Source: Chrysaora quinquecirrha
Taxonomy: Eukaryota > Cnidaria > Scyphozoa > Semaeostomeae > Pelagiidae
Reading direction: 5' to 3'
DNA length: 64,000 nucleotides
Assembly (NCBI GenBank): GCA_014526335.1
Contig: JACTAT010000197.1
Location: 332,645 to 396,644 of the forward strand
The number at the start of each line of letters is the position of its first letter. Position 1 is the stretch's first letter. Positions 34,301 through 44,707 of this stretch are shown here, in pieces. A model generated the notes under the pieces. It made no database searches. It saw only the letters and a list, made by a program, of their open reading frames with translations, and was not told the DNA's origin. The translations under genes and the position numbers were made by a program.

Positions 34301-37300
34301 TTAACGAAGGTTTTGTTACGAAAACGAGTACAATCTTAAAAACGCAGCTTCGTTTTTTTCCGTAAATAAACAATTTTTTCAAAGTTCACATATGAAGAGT
34401 CTAGAGGTTTTTGCTCAAAATCTCAAGATTAACTATAAGGTTTAAGTTAGTCTATCTGAAAAGTGTTGAACTTCGCTCTTCTTTTATCACAGTTATCCTG
34501 GCGTTGACATAAAGAATTTTACTACAAGCTGGAGAAATGGCCTTGCGTTCAATGCGCTCATCCATAAACATCGGTAAAGCATTCATGCATCACAATTCCT
34601 TCCGCTCCCACCTTCACTACCTTTTCAAACTTTGTCGCCGCTCTTGGTTCAGAATGCACCCTTTGAACTAATACCCTCGTTTTCAAAATTTAAGAAATTA
34701 CTCCATACGAGACTTTTGACTTAAGATTCAGATTAAACAGCTTAGTTCTAGCAAATAGGCAGAATGCTGTGCTTGCATGGATCCCGATGAAAAACAGAAA
34801 ATAAAAAGATAAATTCCTATGGGAAATTCTGCAATCGCGAGTATCGCCAATGAACTGTGAGCTATGATGAATCAAACTCGGGCTTAAGAAAATTTATATG
34901 CTACATCGCTTTTAGGGTAATAAGTAAAAACCGACTTTCAGTTGTGCAGTGAATTCCAACCAGTGGAGTAGCCTGTAGTTGGTGAGGTAGTTGGAAGAGC
35001 TACTTCATGTAAATACAACGTAGTAGGCGAGGTAGTTGGAACAGCTATTTCATGTAAATATAACGTAGGTCTCATTGCACGTTATGACCTTTCTATGCTT
35101 TCTGTCTATTTACGTCCATTAATGTATGTCATAGTAGTTAGAACTTCTGCTAGAATATAGTTGCATGTATAATTTCTATCTGCGCAATAAATCATGGACT
35201 TGTAATACTTTAACTAGAAACTCTTGTGAATAAGTAGTCAATCAATGTAAAGTCACCCTAAAGTGAGCTTGAATAGACAAGACAGAGAATCTTCTCTAAG
35301 TTTCTTACTCCGTGTGTTCTGTGCGCACACATAAAACCTAAGCAGCTAAAGAACCTTTGCGACGAACGATCCCGGCTACGAGCCACGGTGATGGGGGCTT
35401 CATCCCTTCAAATTTTCTCAGCAAAAGCGATATTCCCTGTTTGCTCTCAAACCCTCTTAAATATCAAAACGATCTTTTTTCCGTAGACCTGATCTTCTGG
35501 ATTTTTCAAAGCTTCAGCCATCTCAACATTCTTTGAATCTGAGCAATGCATTTGAGATTGCAGAACAACGACTCGGAGTTGCTAAACTGCTGGATCCAGA
35601 AGGTAAGTTATTGGTTTGTTGCCCGATTCACCCCGTGTACTGTCTGTGCAGTACAGCGGAGGTGGGCAGTACCAGTACGATGGAGGATATTCAGTACAGT
35701 TGAGGGATGTCATCAATACAGTGGAGAGATATCATCAGTACAGTGGAGGATATTCGGATATTCAGTAACGTGGAGGGGTATCATCAGTACAGTGGAGGAT
35801 ATTCAGTACAGTGGAGGGATATCATCAGTACAGTGGAGGATATTCAGTACAGTAGAGGGATATCTTCAGTAGGGTGGAGGGATATCATCAGTACAGTGGA
35901 GGATATTATCAGTAAACAGGGGAGAGATATCGTCAGTACAGTGGAGGATATTCAGTGCAGTGAAGGGATATCATCAGTACAGTACAGTTATACTGGATAT
36001 CCTCTATCGTACTGGTGATATCCCTCCACTGTACTGATGATATCCCTCCACTGTACTGACGATATCCCTCCATCGTACTGAATATCCTCCACTGTACTGC
36101 ACATCCTCCACTGTACTGCACAGACATTACCTGGGGTGAGATTTTTACGCATCATTATTAAAACTACCATTTGTACAACACACGAGACATCTTATCTTAA
36201 CTTAACTTGCTTTTTCAGATGTCGACAATCCTCGCCCAGATGAGAAATCTGTCATGACTTACGTTTCGATGTTGTATCAATATTTCGCAAAGATGAAACA
36301 CGAAGAGACTGGGGGAAAGAGAATTGCCAAGGTAGCCTATTTCATTAAACTGCCTCATTTGCTTTGCTTGGCTTAGACTTATTACATTAGTCCCTCTCTT
36401 AGCGAACAGCAACAAAACAGCAGCAGCAACAACAGCAAAAACAACAACAACCGTACAGCTGTTTGCTACTACTGTGGTGGGTTATGGTGCTTAAGGTGAT
36501 GGTATTTTTTGCTTACTTTGATGCAGTTTGTGTTTTTTTGCTTGATCTATTGTTTTTGGCAGTGATTTCGTATCCACCACAGTACACAAAAAATACCACC
36601 ACATAAACAATCATAACTCGCGACATCAAGTACAACAATGCACCACAGCAGTGCGTATTCACCACAGTACACAAAAATGCCATCAAAGTAGTGGGTATCC
36701 GCCACTGTAGTGCTTTTGGATTCGCTAGCGTGATAACACATCATAACGACATAGAATAACTGCTATAACTTGACTTTTTCAGATTATTGATTTACTAATG
36801 GAAGTGGATAAAATGAAAGAAAAGTATCTGAAAATGGTCAGTGATTTACTGAAGTGGATCGCAAGCAAGACAGAATTCCTTGAAAAACCAATTCCAAAAA
36901 CAACGAAACTACTACAGCAAACTATGAATGAATTCAAAACATTCAGAACCATAGAGAAACCACCAAAGTAAGACTAGCGGCATATTTTATTTGTAATTGT
37001 TTTATAGTACAAATTTGCTGTTGTTGATACCCACTTTAACACACCACGGAGAACTTCGAGGGGTTTTGAAGACTTGAAATGGGATTTTGAAGAAAATAGA
37101 CTGGGAAATGAGATAGTCACCCCCGTCCAGGACCCTCTTCCAGTAGTTTGAGGAAAGTCTCGGTGACTCGAAACCCCGATAACTCGAACATGCGCAAAGT
37201 CGAACTGATTTTGCATCCCTCTTAAAACTTGCTTTCATATCAAAATGCTCCCGACAAATCGAACGTTCGCTATCTCGAACCATTTTACTGGTCCATTGAA

Positions 37301-40300
37301 GGTTCGAGTTATCGAGGGTTTATCGAATTTCATCAATCCAAACGCCTTACTTAGTGATTCTGACTTCGACAGTGATTATTTGAATGGTGTCTGTGTTGAT
37401 AATCAGCATATCAACGATAATGATACTATTTATTAGAATAATGTTAATGATACTCATTTGGTGTCATCCATTACCCTTACAGATACACAGAGAGAGCTGA
37501 TATCGAAGAGTTCTTTTTCATTATTCAAACCAAAATCAACGCAAATAAACACAAACCATTTCGACCTCCTGATGATAAAACCATTAGCGACATAAGCAGA
37601 GTTTGGAATGAGATGGAAAAGGCCGAACACAGAAGAGAAATTTCACTGCGAGAAGAGCTTGTAAGGTAAGGTACCGACTCGAAGTTAGCTTTACATTAAG
37701 CCGCGGCTACACGTGCGATTTGCACCTGTTGTGGCAACGCGACACACCTGAAAATGTCCAGTTCTGAGAAATCCTGAGGTGGCTACATGCTGCAGCAAAA
37801 ATGCTTCGACAGAAGTTCCGTGACAATCAACTATAAAAGATTGAAAGATTGGGTCGTAGAAAATTTTCAGGAAAACGCCCAAAAAGATTGCATCGCCAAT
37901 TCAAAGAACCCATGTGTTGTGTCGCCAATTAAAAAAATAGGCTATACGCTGCTACATTATCGGTGACAAGACAAAAACATTTCCCGAAAAGTTCGAACAA
38001 TTCAATGTTATGCGACCATTTTTCCTCAGATCGTATAACAGTTTGAAATCTACCCAAGGCTACACGTGCGAGTTTAAGTTTTTACGGACCCCGTCTCGGT
38101 GGCAATTTTTTATTCTTTCCTGTTGCTATTTCAAGCAAAATGTCGCACGTGTAACCGCGGCTTTACAGGATTTTGTGCAAGTACAAGTGGGCGTTCTAAA
38201 CAGAGAGCAATTCTTTTGGCAAAAAGCCCTAGACGTTTTTTTTTATAAGAAACCTGGCTCGGGGCCTAGTTCTAAAAGTTTCTTAATTTTTGGCCCAATT
38301 TTAGTTCTAAAAGTTTCTTAACAGTTTCTTGATTTGATGGAAATAAATTGCAGTAAAAATGATAATAAACGTGAATATAGCAAGCAAATTATCAATATTA
38401 TTGTATTACAAAGAATTAGCCATGCTGGTGCGAGAAATCGCACGGAAATGCTTGAGAATTGATTACTACGTCCATAATTGTGAAATCAGTATGTTGGACA
38501 ACTGACACAAAAATTTCTTTAGTATCTTAACTCCTTCCTCATAGTTCTAAAAGTTTCTTAACTTTATGGGTGTCTAGTTCTAGGTTTCTTATAAACCGGT
38601 TTCTTATAAAAAAACGTGCAATTGACTGTTCCAAATCTGACAGACATCTGCATAACTCAAGCCACTTTTACGCAAGTCTAATGCATTTAAGATGTATAGT
38701 TAGGTATTCAATAGAGTGGAACAGTCCCTAGGATTCTTCCGCTTTTATTGAAACCATTTTATGGCAAAGAGACCAGTCGCCCGCCATTCCAAACAGTATC
38801 CCGCCGTTCAGAAAAGCAACCCGCCCTTAAGCATGCTTTTGTCACAGGGCATTTACTGGATAACCAAGATTGTGTAGAAAATTAAAGCGAGGAGTTTTTC
38901 GGATAATTAACACAGTAAGATCGTTGTTCCATTTATACGTTTCGAAATATGTCAAATTGAAAACCGAATAGCCGACTTTGTGTAGACAGACGAAATTCGT
39001 TTTCTCACTTGGATTCTTAAACTAATGCAGTTGGTCATCTTGCTGTATTCCGTTGATGAATGGTGTCCTAGCCGAAACCTAGCGGTGCAAACTCCCTATT
39101 GTTTAAGATAAAGAGCAGTTAGATTTAGGAGTACTTAATCAACGGTACTCTAGATAATCTGGTTTCTCCCATTTTTGATAAATTCACTCTCGTCTGCCGT
39201 AAAGCTGCTTTCAGTGCCTATATTCTCTATTTCAGACAAGAAAGGCTTTCTCAGCTGGCAGAGACTTTTGAGAAGAAGGTTAGTTTTATTCTTATTTATG
39301 CTTTTTGTAAGCATACTTAGAGACAATTGTCCCGACTGTCCTTTCCAATTGCAAATATGTCATACTAAACGAAAGATGGCAGAATGGTTTGCTATATACT
39401 GTATATTTATACGCACAATCCAGTAGTCATCTTCAGAGTAACGGTTTTGAGTAACCGTAACAGCGTTTAAACATAAATTTCGAATTTCAAAATCAATTCA
39501 ATTGTAGCATGGATAAGGACTGCTGGAAAGTTTGGCGAATATTCAGAAATCAGCAAACGAGTTTTTCCCCATTCCTTTTATTATTCCAATTAAACAAGTC
39601 TAAGCTTCTGGTTACCCTATTACACTATTACACTCTTTTTTTAAAAAAAAAAACCCGTGTATCAGAAACTCAGTACTGAGATCAATATTGGTTAAGAAAC
39701 TTTCAGTACTCGACACAAAATGATAAGAAACTCGCAGGTCTCAACAATATTTAGAATTAGGAATGTAGCATCAAAAAACGAACTTCTGTTACACCATAAG
39801 TGTCTATTTTTACAAAAGAACAGCTGATGTATACGTGAATTGTATTGCTTCTTCTATTTGTAAAATTTTAGTGTCAATTACCTGTTCTGTGTCTAGTGTC
39901 AATTACGAAGTTTTTATGCCCGATTTGATATGTTTTGTTTTGAAACTTTAGTGTATATTTTGCAGGCATCTCTACGCGAGTCTTGGCTTGATGAAATGTT
40001 ACGCGTCTTGGAAACAGAAGAGAATTTGAGATCTATGCATGTTTCTGATATAAACATCAATTTTAAAAGACACGAAGCAATGGAAACTGATTTGAAGGCT
40101 CGGGTAAGTGAGAACTGCTCTTTCGTTGAGGTTTGAGGTAATATGCTAATCTACACTCATTGGAGAAAGGGTATTGTTTTGTGATTACAGTGAACAACTA
40201 ATCGTTGATTTTTGGAACAAATTTTTCGCAACTAACTTGTCGACAAAAGCGCTCTGGCAACTGGTTGGCAACTATTTCCTTTATGACGGCAACTAGTTGG

Positions 40301-43300
40301 CGCACCGTTCTAGAAAGTTGGGCATGTTCTACTTTCTGCTATTAGTTGATAACTTATTCCTATCAGTCGCAGTCAACATGAGCACTCTTGCGACCACCAT
40401 CAACTGTAGATGGCATTAGTTCTATGGTATCGTAGGTTGATATAAGACTGGTTTAATACGGAAAAAATTGGTGATAAGGTACTAGAATAATTACATAAGT
40501 CTCACTCTTCGCAAACAGCATCGGCAGCCATCAGCTACAGCTACAACCATTTACATTAATATAATTGAATTCCTCGTGAATGGCCTATTTAGTAATTTTG
40601 AGCGAACTTTTTATATCAGATTGGTCTAAGGAGTGAAAAATACGACTCGATGAAATGAGTCTAATAAGAGATCAGTTAGTGAACCAGCATTTGGCAGAGT
40701 GATCCTATAATTGGTGGGTTGTTAGTGGCTAACGGTTCGTGGCTTGCCACCACTTTACGGTTTCACAGTTTTAGGTCTTGAAAAAAATGGTGCTACTGTA
40801 CAATGGTGTCACGACGCACAAAAATGCAGATCAGATTACAAATCTTTGCTTGATCGACTAATAATAGAATAAAATTCCTTAAAAGACACGTTTTGTGCCG
40901 TTGCATACGTAACTTTCTTTTGATTACGGTTTTAACTGAATTTCAAGACGGTTTTACGGTTTTTGCAAGTCATTAATTTAACAACAATTTTCAATTTTCA
41001 AGCTTGAAATAGAAAATATTGTAACAGTTTTCTCATGTTTTTAGGAGATGAAAATCAAAACTGTCGAAGCAATTGCTCAGGAACTGGAAAAAGAAGACTA
41101 TGAGGGGAGTTCAAAAGCTATAACAAGGTGAAATATGTATCGCAGCTTAGATATTTATTGTGTTAAATTCAGTACATTGGCTGGTTACCTTGTCACATTT
41201 GGCTCAGTCGCATATTAGTACAAATTTGGATGCGTCCGACAGTGAAAACCCGTATAAAAGAAACTGCGGATTAAGAATCTCCAGCCGATTTTAATGTTAG
41301 ATGTAATATTGGATTCGTCTGACAGTTCCAAGAATTTAAGTTTTTCCCTGATAAATTTTGGAGGAAGTGTTGGATGGAATATTGGATGAAAGATGTTGGA
41401 TGAAGTATTGGATTAAATTTTGAATGAAATGATGGATGAAATGTTGCATGAAATGTTGCATGAAATGTTGCATGAAATATTGCATGAATGTTGGATAAAA
41501 TGTCGCATGAAATGTTGCACGAAATGTTGCATGAAATGTTGGATCAAAAATTGGATGAAATTCTGGATGAAATGTTGCATGAAATGTTGGAGGACGTTTT
41601 GGATGAAATATTGAATGAAATGTTGGATGAAATGTTTAATGTGTTCGACCAAGACTTAAAATTTCTGGGGGAAATCAAACACTATGAGCTGGAATCCTAT
41701 ACATTATCTCTTTTTTTTGCCATATTTTTTTGTAATCTGTAACGGTTGTCAATTTTTGTTCCTTTAGGGTAAAACAAATAAAGCAAAAGTGGCTGCATCT
41801 TTTTGACCAACTCGATCGAAGGCGACAGTTTCTTGTTAGCTTGAAAGAAATTTGTCCTTTGTTATCTGAAATCGAGGGGCTGAAGCTGCATCTCAAAGAC
41901 TTGGAGGTAACTATCGTAGTATAATCAACATTTGTCTTTCAAACATTTTCAGAAATTTTTTCATGAGAGTCTTCGCGACTAGTATATTGAAAACTACCTG
42001 ACCTCCCGACTGTTTAGAGTCTAAGGCCCTGGCCAAACAATCAAACAATGTTTGTCAAACATTTAAACTCTGGTTGTCAAGCAAGATCTTTTGCCGTTTG
42101 ACCACATCGGAAGACAATGCTCATCAAACATTTTGCTGACATCAAGCAAATATTGTTTTTTAATATTGTCAAAATCATCACGTGAAGAATTCTGCTTGTC
42201 AAGCAATGTTTTCGTACGTGGCCAAACGCCCAAACATTGCTTGATAATAAATCAATAAAGGCGGTATATACATTGAAAATGGTTAAAATGAGGGAAGCTT
42301 TTCGTAAATATATTTACATCATCAGGCTCTGAAGTACAAGTCAAGTCAAGTTTTATTGCTTGATAAGCAAATTGCTAATGCTTGACGAACATTGTTTGAT
42401 CGTTTTGCCAAACAATCAAACATTGTTGGTCAAAATTTGGGCATTTGGAATTTTCTCTACAATCAATTTTTGACTGTTTCGTCTGTTCGCCAAACAATAA
42501 TGTTTTTGAACATTGTCAAAAACATCACGCGAAAAATTCTGCTCGTCAAGCAATGTTTTCGTACGTGGCCAAACACCCAAACATTCCTTGATAAGCAAAT
42601 TGCTATTGTTTGACGAACATTGTTTGATCGTTTTGCCAAATAATCAAACATTGTTTGTCAAAATTTGGCAATTTGGAATTTTCTCTACATGCAATGTTTG
42701 ACCGTTTGGCCTCGTCGCCAAACATTGCTTGACGAGCAAAAATAATCTAGATCTGTTGCACGTGAGCAAACGGAACAATTTGTTTGACAAGCAAATTTTA
42801 GACGTTTGGCGAACAATATTTGAGAGCGTTTAGCCAGGGCCTAATGGCTTCTTGATTTCTTCAGTGTTGTATATTCAACTCCTTTTCCGGTTATTAATTT
42901 TGATGAGTTTGAAAATCACACATTTTCTCTTTTCCAGGCTAGTATGTCTATTGACGAACAAACGAAGCAACTGGATGGCATAAACGACCAGTTACAGAGG
43001 CATATTCTTGTAGAATCGCAAATTATGGGATACCAGAGTAGCATTAATGAATTGAAAAATACATTGAATGCCTTGATACAGAGGAAACATTCCAAGTCAA
43101 CATTAGTTGCTGAACAGCTCAAGGAGGTTAATCAGGTCTTTGAGGTAGGTGAATTCGTCTAAGAAAGGTAAATTGGGCGCGATGGTGAACAAAGCTGTGG
43201 CTGACCTAGGAAACATGTCGCGCACGACATCGTATTCGACGTGGCTCCCGGGGTGGCTAAACATGTCTAACACACGAACAACATGTCTCCGAAACAAGAA

Positions 43301-44707
43301 ATGTTTTTGTTGTCTCCCATAAACGTTTGCGTGTCTCTCGCTACACATTTTGCTACATGTTTCCGTGGCTAAATTGGAAGACGTTGAGGGGGGCATGTCA
43401 CGCGTGGCAATGTCTTAGCCAGGCCGTAAGGGGGTTATTTGCTTCAAGTGGCCTCCCGTGACTCCCACGAAAGCACGCTTTCACACTAAAAATATCGTGA
43501 AATCACGCATCACAAAGTCAAATGTGAAGTGAAGGTGAAATTGTGTTTTAGCGCATGTCGCTAGAGTGTCAGAAGTTGATGAACCAACGATACCTCGGCC
43601 CCTACAGAAGCTATTGTATGACGCTACCATGGCTGGCTCTTACCATGCCCTCATTGAGCTCCTGACACCAAGGGCCAGGAAAAAAACATGGTTACAGAGT
43701 CATTTCCCAAAGGAAGGTTAATAAGAACAAATGACAGTCTTATGCCACAGCAAGTATGCTTCAGATTGTGAAACAAGGAGGGTTAGCAACTGGGCATATT
43801 TTTGACTTGAGGAAGATTGGGCCACTACCTGAACTCTGTACGCCAAGAGTTAGTTGGATTTGACTACGACGCTACAGCGCAAAGCTTTTAAAGTTTTAAT
43901 TCCAATTTTATGATTGGCAAAAAGCCAACTGCTGAAAAACCCGTGTTGTGCCGACATACATGTGGCTTGGTGGGCCCCATGAGCTGCTTGGTGTTGAAAA
44001 ACACTATACTAATTCCACTTTTTTACATTTCTGGTCAGCTCATTTCCATCCTCATCTGGCTCCGTGTTTTCTCTTAGTTTATTATTTCGGTCTGTTTTTC
44101 TCTTTCGTACTCCACGAAGAGTATTAAACAAAAAGATTTAATTGTATCAAAAATTCTTGTTCTTGCAACTTTAATTTTCTGTAATTAGAGGGTTTCCTGT
44201 TGCAATAATTAGTGTTTCCCGAAATTTCTGTAATTCTAATTTGCCTTAAGTTCCCACATGAAAATTATAGCTCGCAGTCTTTCTTTCCTTTCGAGATTTT
44301 GCAGTAAAAAACTAGCGCAGCAGTCTCGAACCAAAAGCAAGGTTTCTTATTTGCGGGACTCATTGCCTGTATCTCTAGACTTATTACATAAAAGTCCTTT
44401 ATCGCTACCACAATCGACCAACCTCAAAATGGCCTTATCAAACAGGTTTTGGTTTGTTGCTTGTCGTTGCTTTTTGCAAAGAGAGAGACTTAAGGTAATA
44501 AATCTACTTTATCCCTTCTTTTTTTAGAGAGTCAACCACATTTCAAGTCACAAGAGAAGAAAGTTGGAAGAATCACGTGATTTTCACATATTTGCTCAAA
44601 CTGTCAAAGAGGAGATAGTTTTCATCGAGGAAAAGGCTCAGTTGGCAGCGTCGAAAGAAGTTGGCAAGAATCTTGTCTCGTTAACCCGTCTACAGAAAAA
44701 ACTACAG
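27250..44707 (+). CDS. Beta-type spectrin, N-terminal 642 codons (16 exons), 3' part not found
   Basis: This is an actin-crosslinking protein of the submembrane cytoskeleton. Exons: 27250-27357, 28201-28300, 28491-28558, 29197-29310, 33416-33483, 34493-34573, 35487-35602, 36219-36331, 36783-36967, 37483-37665, 39236-39278, 39966-40103, 41045-41127, 41768-41906, 42938-43144, 44528-44707. Phases agree throughout; the ATG is the first Met after an in-frame TAG at 27199. CH1 spans ~22-126 ([34 protein letters not shown]). CH2 spans ~138-240 ([49 protein letters not shown]). The spectrin linker and repeats follow ([29 protein letters not shown]). Wording such as [12 protein letters not shown] recalls heavy beta (beta-V) spectrin more than conventional beta. 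Exon 16 ends LQKKLQ at a good donor (GTAAGC) in repeat 2/3. Read-through would stop within six codons. Full-length family members exceed 2000 residues, so the gene is either cut by a very long intron or truncated. Confidence 0.92.
28597..28780. mobile_element. MITE fragment (family E), copy 1
   Basis: It begins AGGCCTGGCTAAACTAGG and contains CATGTCGGGCACGACACTG and GGGTGGCTAAACATG, in the same order as the fuller copy at 43190-43430. The right terminus is not recognisable. It lies in spectrin intron 3. Confidence 0.55.
29432..32999. mobile_element. 3.57-kb foldback transposon with GTTA palindrome core
   Basis: The element is flanked by TA on each side and ends in inverted repeats GATCATT(C/T)CGGTAAAC. 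Long arms follow: the left arm (29432-29880) and the right arm (32320-32999, reverse complement) share AATCACAAG(A/C)TATC, GTCCGGTGGCCA, TGACCTTGACATCGAGTACA and a ~190-bp block that gives the same 64-codon frame on opposite strands. The right arm has an extra ~240 bp that the left arm lacks but the solo copy at 14346-14672 has. The core is a long GTTA-rich array on the plus strand followed by its inverse. No transposase ORF was seen. It lies wholly in spectrin intron 4. The TA target suggests mobilisation by a Tc1/mariner-type transposase (inference). Confidence 0.85.
29890..32315. repeat. Inverted GTTA-type tandem arrays with higher-order units
   Basis: From about 29890 to 31535 the sequence is degenerate GTTA/GTTAGCTA on the plus strand. 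From about 31590 to 32315 it is the complement (AACTAACTAACT). A ~50-bp unique spacer (31536-31585, with CTGCCAGAATTACTTGG) separates them. The left array has higher-order structure: a composite unit with ACTTAAGTAGCATA(G/A)CTTG, GTTAGTCAGTTTGTTAG and AGAAGATAGTAAG recurs at roughly 240-bp steps (near 30150, 30540, 30790, 31005). The right array holds the inverse of these composites. Confidence 0.9.
33581..33790. mobile_element. Palindromic MITE with TA duplication
   Basis: The ends are CCCTGGGTTCCAGAGCCTCA and its inverse, near perfect over about 35 bp, with TA outside both. The A-rich interior (AAATTAAGAAAT words) is followed by its complement, so most of the 210 bp can fold on itself. It lies in spectrin intron 5. 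Confidence 0.8.
33808..33897. repeat. Short inverted repeat, possible mini-MITE
   Basis: Arms of 21 bp (TACTGGAAAGCTTTCATTGA left; the inverse on the right with one mismatch) enclose a ~48-bp loop. It lies 17 bp from the MITE ending at 33790. Confidence 0.6.
35628..36139. mobile_element. Minisatellite-carrying TIR element, copy 2 (family A)
   Basis: Its termini TCACCCC and GGGGTGA continue into CTGTGCAGTACAG, as in copy 1 at 2906-3259, and GAT flanks both ends (3-bp duplication). The interior is two opposing arrays of ~19-bp (CAGTGGAGGATATTCAGTA) and ~22-bp (GATATCATCAGTACAGTGGAG) units, switching strand at about 36000. The unit sequence differs from that of copy 1, although the termini and unit lengths agree. 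It fills much of spectrin intron 7. Confidence 0.8.
36460..36732. mobile_element. Family B foldback element, shorter copy
   Basis: The right end is GGATTCGCTAGCGTG, matching the terminus of the 25987-26655 copy. The interior has CTACTACTGTGGTGGGTTAT on the left and ACCACAGTACACAAAAA on the right, so both arms are present. The left terminus is eroded. It lies in spectrin intron 8, preceded by a (CAA)n/(CAG)n tract at about 36410-36450. Confidence 0.65.
37145..37325. mobile_element. Decayed Tigger-like remnant
   Basis: GACTCGAAACCCCGATAACTCGAAC and GTTCGCTATCTCGAACC-type words (TATCTCGAAC) resemble the interior of the element at 18190-19032. No intact terminus or target duplication remains. 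Confidence 0.45.
37699..38162. mobile_element. Harbinger-type MITE (family D), TTA duplication
   Basis: The ends are AGCCGCGGCTACACGTGCGA and its inverse with one or two changes, with TTA outside both (37696-37698 and 38163-38165). Subterminal GGCTACACGTGCGAG also occurs at about 38060, and GACAAGACAAAAACA and GCGACA words recur. It lies in spectrin intron 10. A second copy interrupts family C at about 7750-8188. Confidence 0.78.
38233..38617. mobile_element. Word-repeat MITE, TAAGAAAC type
   Basis: The ends are ACGTTTTTTTTTATAAGAAA and its inverse. The words TTCTAAAAGTTTCTTAA and TTTCTTATAAA are repeated at least six times in the outer parts, around a unique centre that lacks them. It belongs to a set of similarly built elements at 47805-48200, 48903-49285 and 53732-54096. 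Confidence 0.65.
41355..41645. repeat. (GATGAAATGTTG)n minisatellite
   Basis: About twenty-four 12-bp units with variants (GCATGAAATGTT, GGATGAAATATT) in spectrin intron 13. Because 12 is a multiple of three it keeps several frames open, giving false Met/Glu/His-rich frames on both strands. Confidence 0.9.
42025..42841. mobile_element. Harbinger-like MITE (family C), composite copy
   Basis: The left end GGCCCTGGCCAAACAATC and right end GCGTTTAGCCAGGGCC are flanked by TAA on both sides (42022-42024 and 42842-42844). The interior contains two near-identical segments (about 42195-42250 with 42365-42450, and 42540-42690) built from CAAACATTG, GACGAACATTGTTTGATCG and CAAGCAATGTTTTCGTACGT. This suggests an internal duplication or nested copies. 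It lies in spectrin intron 14. Confidence 0.75.
43190..43430. mobile_element. MITE (family E), copy 2
   Basis: Contains CATGTCGCGCACGACATCG, CCCGGGGTGGCTAAACATG and ends TGTCTTAGCCAGGCC. The GGCTGACCTAGGAAACATG near the left end mirrors the right end imperfectly. It shares ordered blocks with 28597-28780. Confidence 0.55.
43505..43680 (-). mobile_element. tRNA-like SINE, second family, copy 2
   Basis: On the minus strand the copy runs from GGTGTCAGGAGCTCAATGAG through GAGCCAGCCATGGTAGCGTC to CTAGCGACATGCGCTAAAAC and TTTCACCTTCAC, in the same order as the copy at 12188-12365. The B box is damaged. Confidence 0.55.

Noticed and set aside
41413..41742. Met/His/Glu-rich frames on both strands
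   Set aside because: Generated by the 12-bp GATGAAATGTTG minisatellite in a spectrin intron.
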